Source: Mucilaginibacter gossypii
GTDB lineage: Bacteria > Bacteroidota > Bacteroidia > Sphingobacteriales > Sphingobacteriaceae
Assembly (NCBI RefSeq): GCF_900100945.1
Contig: NZ_FNCG01000007.1
Coordinates: 210,919-274,918 of the forward strand
Length of the DNA: 64,000 nt
Reading direction: 5' to 3'
Part shown: one piece after another, positions 60,589 to 64,000 of the stretch
Layout of the letters: each line of letters starts with the position of its first letter
Numbering within the stretch: the stretch's first letter is position 1
Program-made: the position numbers and the translations under genes
The notes under the pieces: model-generated
Told to the model about the DNA's origin: nothing
What the model saw: only the letters and a program-made list of their open reading frames with translations
The model's database searches: none

Positions 60589-60714
60589 AAAACCGGTTTT
60601 GCAAATCAAAATAAATCTTTTAATTAATCAGATAAAGCGTGATTCGGTTAAAAAAACATGCTGCCGCTATATTTTCTCTTAAAAAATTTTAGACAGATTA
60701 TAACCGGTTTTGCA
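60589..60714. promoter_or_regulatory. Two LacI-type operators before the regulator gene
   Basis: AAAACCGGTTTTGCAA at 60589-60604 and TAACCGGTTTTGCA at 60701-60714, 165 and 55 bp before the lacI-type ATG. This indicates autoregulation. The rest of the 60382-60768 gap is A+T-rich and holds the divergent promoters. Confidence 0.8.
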
Positions 60715-60768
60715 TTTGTTTACTTAGGTTTACTTTATTTAGCAGCAAAAATTAAAAAGGAGCCTTCA

Positions 60769-61788
60769 ATGAATAAGAAATTATCGATTAACGATATTGC
60801 TAATGAGTTGCATGTTGCCAAATCAACTGTTTCGTTTATTTTAAACGGAAAAGCAAAAGAAAAGCGCATCAGCGATGAGTTAACAGAAAAGGTACTACAA
60901 TTTGTAAAAGAGAAAGGTTACCAACCCAACCAGCTGGCCAAAAGCCTAAGCACCGGTAAAACCAAAATGATATGCCTGATGGTCGAAAAAATATCGGATT
61001 ACTTTTTTTCGCATATCGCTTTCCACCTGGAAGCTCTGGCGTACAAAAACGGCTACAAGATAATTTATTGCAGTACCGAAAACGACCCAGAAAAAACAAA
61101 AGAGCTGATCACCTTATTGCGTGCCCGCCATGTTGACGGCTATATCATTACCCCCCCGGTAGGGATTGAAAAGGAAATCAGGGCATTGATCAGCGATAAC
61201 CTGCCGGTTGTGCTTTTTGACCGTTATTTACCGAACATTACTACCGATTATGTAGGCCTTGATAATTACAACGGCACATTTGATGCTGTGGAGTATTTAG
61301 TAAAAGGCTCCAGAAAAAAAATAGCCTTGGTGACACTATCGTCTGATCAGACGCAAATGACCGAACGCCAGGCAGGTTATCTCGCTGCAATGGAAGAACA
61401 CGGGCTCAGCCCGCTTGTATTAAGAGTATCTTTTGAAAATGATACTGAGACAACCGTTGAACAATGTGTGCGGTTTATTAAGGATCATTCCGAACTAGAT
61501 GCTATCATATTCGCTACTAACTATCTGGCCCTAAGCGGCATCAAGGCAATCAGTGATCTAAGTTTGAAAATCCCTACTGATATTTCACTGATAGCCTTTG
61601 ACGATCATGACGTATTTAAAATTTACAACCCCACTATCAGCGCCATATCCCAGCCGCTTGATGAACTGGCCAAACAACTATTCAAAACGCTGCTTGATAA
61701 ACTGGAAAATAAAGTTAGGCTTAAAGATGTAAGCAAGGTGATCATTCAGCCGGAACTTATTTTAAGAGGGTCGACGCATTCCCCTTAA
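60769..61788 (+). CDS. LacI/GalR-family regulator of PUL-2
   Basis: 339 residues from the ATG at 60769, which has AAGGAG seven bases upstream and puts the helix-turn-helix at the usual place (SINDIANELHVAKSTVSFIL, then NGKAKEKRISDE). An in-frame ATG at 60658 would add a 37-residue hydrophobic extension and overlap an operator, so I reject it. The periplasmic-binding-like core includes SDYFFSHIAFHLEALAYKNG, DGYIITPP and LIAFDDHDVFKIYNPTISAI. Binds a sugar or sugar phosphate and releases the CCGGTTTTGC operators. Confidence 0.92.
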   Translation: MNKKLSINDIANELHVAKSTVSFILNGKAKEKRISDELTEKVLQFVKEKGYQPNQLAKSLSTGKTKMICLMVEKISDYFFSHIAFHLEALAYKNGYKIIYCSTENDPEKTKELITLLRARHVDGYIITPPVGIEKEIRALISDNLPVVLFDRYLPNITTDYVGLDNYNGTFDAVEYLVKGSRKKIALVTLSSDQTQMTERQAGYLAAMEEHGLSPLVLRVSFENDTETTVEQCVRFIKDHSELDAIIFATNYLALSGIKAISDLSLKIPTDISLIAFDDHDVFKIYNPTISAISQPLDELAKQLFKTLLDKLENKVRLKDVSKVIIQPELILRGSTHSP

Positions 61789-62159
61789 TGATCCATTTTA
61801 CACAGAGGGCACCCGGGATATTTTTCAGAAATATTTAGGGCATTAAGGAAAGCAATTGCATAGAACTCATCCTGAATGGTGCGGTGGAAATGTTCTTTGT
61901 ATATTTCATGTTATTTCAGCTTAATTGGTAGCCCTGTATCGAAATTGACGGGAAACGGTCGTTTCATACCCTCCAATTTATATTCGCCGGTTATTCTTTT
62001 TCCTTATCAAATTCTTGTCCCATCCCTTGTTTTTTTGCGTCTTTAGAAGTTTCGCAGGCAGTCTCCGTTGATATAAGCGGCGAATAGATAGACGCTGAAT
62101 TAAGTTGTTTTTAGCAGTAAACCGACATCTGAACGAATTGCCTTAGCCGGTGAGGCCCC
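61789..62159. other. Intergenic stretch, no gene seen
   Basis: 371 bases between the LacI-type gene and a small zinc-ribbon gene. A 37-codon minus-strand frame near 62000-62100 (TSKDAKKQGMGQEFDKEKE end) has no Met and no family. No strong hairpin was found after the regulator gene. Confidence 0.35.
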
Positions 62160-62348
62160 TTAGCGCCTGACGCGTTTATCCCATATATATCGACCCGACA
62201 TACAGCTTACACAAAAAAACTTACGAACAGGATGAAACCTGTTCACTAACCTGTAAAACCAAGCCATTTCAATTTCATAGATGAGCGCTCGCCCACAGGA
62301 TGGGCAGCGGGGCTTGGATTGTATATCGGTCCCGGTATTAGGTTTCAT
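62160..62348 (-). CDS. Small zinc-ribbon protein
   Basis: 62 residues from the ATG at 62348; a GTG 13 codons upstream is possible. CPSC near residue 15 and CVSC near residue 46 form a four-cysteine zinc site, separated by an aromatic helix (EIEMAWFYRLVNRFHPVRKF), with a very basic end (WDKRVRR). Probably a nucleic-acid-binding or structural zinc protein. It is divergent from the imuA remnant across a short region with repeated GTAACG sites. Function unknown. Confidence 0.55.
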   Translation of the reverse strand: MKPNTGTDIQSKPRCPSCGRALIYEIEMAWFYRLVNRFHPVRKFFCVSCMSGRYIWDKRVRR

Positions 62349-62391
62349 AGCAGGTGTTGTGCGTAAATTGTCCTCCGCGAAATTCACGAGA

Positions 62392-62451
62392 GTAACGTAA
62401 ATTTCGTTACACTATTTTGAATTTACAATATTACTAATTAATTTAGTAACG
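62392..62451. promoter_or_regulatory. GTAACG repeats in a divergent promoter
   Basis: An inverted pair GTAACG (62392-62397) / CGTTAC (62405-62410), with TAAATTT between, and a third GTAACG at 62446-62451. It lies between the zinc-ribbon gene and the imuA remnant. A dimeric regulator could bind here; none is assigned. Confidence 0.4.
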
Positions 62452-62482
62452 TTATTTATTCGCGTTAATCTTTATCTTTAAC

Positions 62483-62823
62483 ATGGCGGCAATACAGGAA
62501 TTTGAAATAACGTATGAGGGTTTAGCAGCATACGTTGCTGAACATAGCTCCGGCGGGTCCGATCATGTCGGCCTCGGGCCGCTCGAAGCAGCGTTCCCCC
62601 ATAAGGTTTTCCGACAGGGGCCATTCATGAATTCATCAGCGGAAGGCCCGTTGAAACGGCGGCATGCGGTGGTGTCATCGCAGGCATACTCCGTGTGCTG
62701 TTGGAAAAAGGAGGGGTTTGTGTATGGGTAAGTTACACAAGGCGGATCTATCCGCCGGTTCCGTTACCTGCTGACGGATTGGAAAGCGGTCCGCCAGCCG
62801 GAGCTCAGGGGAAAGCCCTTTAG
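62483..62823 (+). pseudogene. imuA: Frameshifted, truncated imuA (SOS mutagenesis RecA-like gene)
   Basis: The ATG at 62483 leads to GLGPLEAAFPHKV; then, after a one-base loss in the T run at 62607-62610, the next frame reads FPTGAIHEFISGRPVETAAC and GGVIAGILRVLLEKGGVCVW. This is the ImuA pattern (GLGPI..AFP...FP.GA.HEF, GFI.GIL..LM...G..W). The frame ends at a TAG at 62821, about 120 residues short. ImuA supports the ImuB/DnaE2 translesion polymerase after DNA damage. No imuB or dnaE2 is in the window. Annotated unfixed, the first frame gives an 82-residue nonsense-tailed protein. Confidence 0.65.
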
Positions 62824-62876
62824 GCCAGGATATCCTGCCTGAGTTTGTCGATGATTGCCTGTTTCTCGCCTATCAT
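62820..62876 (-). other. Short antiparallel reading frame resembling an ImuA N-terminus
   Basis: MIGEKQAIIDKLRQDILA followed at once by TAA, on the strand opposite to the imuA remnant and abutting its end. The text resembles the first helix of ImuA proteins. It could mark an inversion of the 5' end of imuA. Only 18 codons, so the identity is weak. Confidence 0.3.
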
Positions 62877-62966
62877 AGCATTTCAATTTGGGGACTACAA
62901 AACTATGCTAATATTTTTAGCAAATCACTATACTTTTTTACAATTTTTTATTGACCTTTGTTTTAC

Positions 62967-63236
62967 ATGAGGAGTAAGTTATTCAACGGGAAGGTCGTCA
63001 GCGTAAAAACAGGCTCAGGACGCTGGGTACAGCTCGTTCCGGACAGTACGGGCGGCTATTGGCTGTATGAACCATTACCGGAGCTGGCATTGGGAAGATT
63101 ATTGTTCGACCAGGAGGATCACTGGATTTATGACGGGGATTTGTTGAGTATAAGCGAGCAGGAAGATGCCGCTGCGGTCATTACCGGCTGCCAGCGTGAA
63201 ATGAATGAGTTACTGGAAAGTATAAAGCGCATTTGA
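62967..63236 (+). CDS. Small protein of unknown function
   Basis: 89 residues from the ATG at 62967; a TTG nine bases earlier is less likely. Beta-rich first half (NGKVVSVKTGSGRWVQLVPD, GGYWLYEP) and an acidic helical second half (SEQEDAAAVITGCQREMNEL...SIKRI). Soluble. I do not recognise the family. It has its own A+T-rich promoter (62880-62960) and stands alone. Confidence 0.5.
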   Translation: MRSKLFNGKVVSVKTGSGRWVQLVPDSTGGYWLYEPLPELALGRLLFDQEDHWIYDGDLLSISEQEDAAAVITGCQREMNELLESIKRI

Positions 63237-63685
63237 CCGACCAATACCTTATTTTTTAGCGGACACCGGGATCTCCTTAAGGTTATTACACCTGCACAAA
63301 GGGTTTCGCGCGAAGCCAGCAAAACCGGGGTATTCGAAACTGCGGGGAATTATATCAGGGTGATCATCAATGACCTTAACCTGCCGGATGCCTTATTTCC
63401 GAATACGGCAGTGAACCCGAAAGCTTTACGGTATACGACGTCATTATTATTGATGATGGCCCGCTCATTAGCCGGTTTACGGGTTGCATGAGCAGGTGTT
63501 GTGACAAATCAAGGTGATTATTTAATTTTACGGCTGAATTAATTACAGGCAGTCGTAACTCAATCATTCGGATTTCATCCATTGTTTATAAACTTTGAAA
63601 TCCTGGGTACGATGCTCAAGTGGTGGAAGACGCCTTCTTTTGCGGTGCTGCTGCTGCTCGTCATGGACGGCGGCGTGAGCCTGGC
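63237..63685 (+). other. Possibly decayed coding stretch
   Basis: From 63237 a plus-strand frame stays open for about 85 codons without an early ATG (ITPAQRVSREASKTGVFETA, then IRVIINDLNLPDA). After that point another frame looks more coding (YGSEPESFTVYDVIIIDDGP). This is the picture of a frameshifted small gene of unknown family. 63540-63685 shows nothing I can support. Confidence 0.3.
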
Positions 63686-64000
63686 TTAATCGCTGTAACG
63701 GTCGTTACGCCAGGGATAAGCCGTGTTGGAATAACCACGCTCTTCCCAGAAACCCAGCTTGTTCTCCGTCAGGAACTGGATGCGTTTGATCCATTTGGCG
63801 CCTTTCCAGGCATAGAGCTGCGGCGTGATCATGCGGCAAGGGCCGCCATGTTCCTGGGGCAGCGGCTGACCGTCGAACGTGTGGACTAATAGTACATCCG
63901 GCTTCAGCGCTTCTTCCAAAGCGATATTGGTGGTATAAGTGTCGTAACCATAACAAAGCAGGTGCGTCGCTTCGGGCTTGGGCTGCACCAACGCGGCCAG
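63686..64000 (-). CDS. Sulfite-oxidase-like molybdopterin oxidoreductase, C-terminal part
   Basis: About 104 residues enter from the right edge and end at 63686. The text TNIALEEALKPDVLLVHTFD, then GQPLPQEHGGPCRMITPQLY and AWKGAKWIKRIQFLTENKLG, FWEERGYSNTAYPW is the end of the sulfite-oxidase/MsrP-like fold, where HGGP and the KxxKW region contact the molybdopterin. The family oxidises sulfite or reduces oxidised methionine; the N-terminal Cys ligand lies outside the window. Confidence 0.88.
   Translation of the reverse strand: MAALVQPKPEATHLLCYGYDTYTTNIALEEALKPDVLLVHTFDGQPLPQEHGGPCRMITPQLYAWKGAKWIKRIQFLTENKLGFWEERGYSNTAYPWRNDRYSD

Noticed and set aside
60658..60768. Longer start for the LacI-type gene
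   Set aside because: Would add a hydrophobic extension before the HTH and overlap an operator; the ATG at 60769 has a good ribosome site.
62000..62105. Minus-strand 37-codon open stretch ending KKQGMGQEFDKEKE
   Set aside because: No Met, low complexity, no family.
63620..63889. 89-codon plus-strand frame rich in Arg and Ala
   Set aside because: Antisense to the sulfite-oxidase-like gene, whose protein text is clearly conserved.
1..64000. tRNA, rRNA or CRISPR array
   Set aside because: No cloverleaf, rRNA core or regular spaced repeat array was seen on either strand by eye.

Overview
The window comes from a member of the Bacteroidota, most likely a Mucilaginibacter/Pedobacter-type Sphingobacteriaceae. 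The grounds are two SusC/SusD pairs, glycoside hydrolases of the GH43 and GH130 type, many AraC-family regulators, MacB-like permeases, promoter boxes of the TAnnTTTG type, and exported proteins whose signal peptides end in AQ. No rRNA, tRNA or CRISPR array was seen. The taxonomic call is inference from gene content.

Layout. (1) 1-5.4 kb: exonuclease III, a DUF1810 protein, two tightly coupled unknown small genes, a cupin, a KTSC protein and several broken genes. (2) 5.4-9.0 kb: one 1208-residue protein joining a complete membrane-anchored AraC regulator to a complete FtsX/MacB-type permease. (3) 9.6-26.4 kb: a redox and small-molecule defence region. Two HxlR regulators with N-terminal cysteines and five AraC regulators alternate with NAD(P)H oxidoreductases (zinc-free ADH-like, Old Yellow Enzyme, NmrA-like, three SDRs), a YceI protein, an extradiol dioxygenase, SnoaL-like proteins and an alpha/beta hydrolase. 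(4) 26.7-30.6 kb: an IS630-type element, an SGNH hydrolase and a start-less fragment with CHAT-like and papain-like halves. (5) 30.6-46.4 kb: polysaccharide-utilisation locus PUL-1, visibly more A+T-rich than its flanks (by eye). It holds two five-bladed-propeller glycosidases, an L-fucose/L-arabinose-isomerase-like enzyme, SusC/SusD, a phytanoyl-CoA-dioxygenase-like protein, a six-hairpin glycosidase, a TIM-barrel sugar isomerase/epimerase and two paralogous AraC regulators at or near its ends. (6) 46.6-50.6 kb: a gene graveyard with fragments of hydrolases, an amidase, a tyrosine recombinase and an nSTAND3-like defence NTPase, around one intact alpha/beta hydrolase. (7) 50.9-61.8 kb: PUL-2, with a LamG lipoprotein, SusD, SusC, GH130, FucP-type transporter, ROK kinase and a divergent LacI regulator. 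(8) 61.8-64 kb: small genes, a frameshifted imuA remnant and the end of a sulfite-oxidase-like gene.

How the genes work together. PUL-2 reads as a complete regulon: a LacI protein, five copies of a CCGGTTTTGC-core operator in front of every likely transcription unit, outer-membrane capture (SusCD, LamG), cleavage (GH130), inner-membrane uptake (MFS) and phosphorylation (ROK). In PUL-1 a different motif, TTTGTAnTTTTTG, occurs twice in each of the two divergent promoter regions, which suggests one AraC regulator controls both. The pairing of a non-haem iron dioxygenase with two isomerases in PUL-1 is the best candidate for an undescribed catabolic route.

The number of gene relics is notable: at least a dozen, with frameshifts, in-frame stops and truncations, while the large genes are intact. 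This points to a plastic, insertion-prone stretch of chromosome, although some single-base frameshifts could be sequencing errors.
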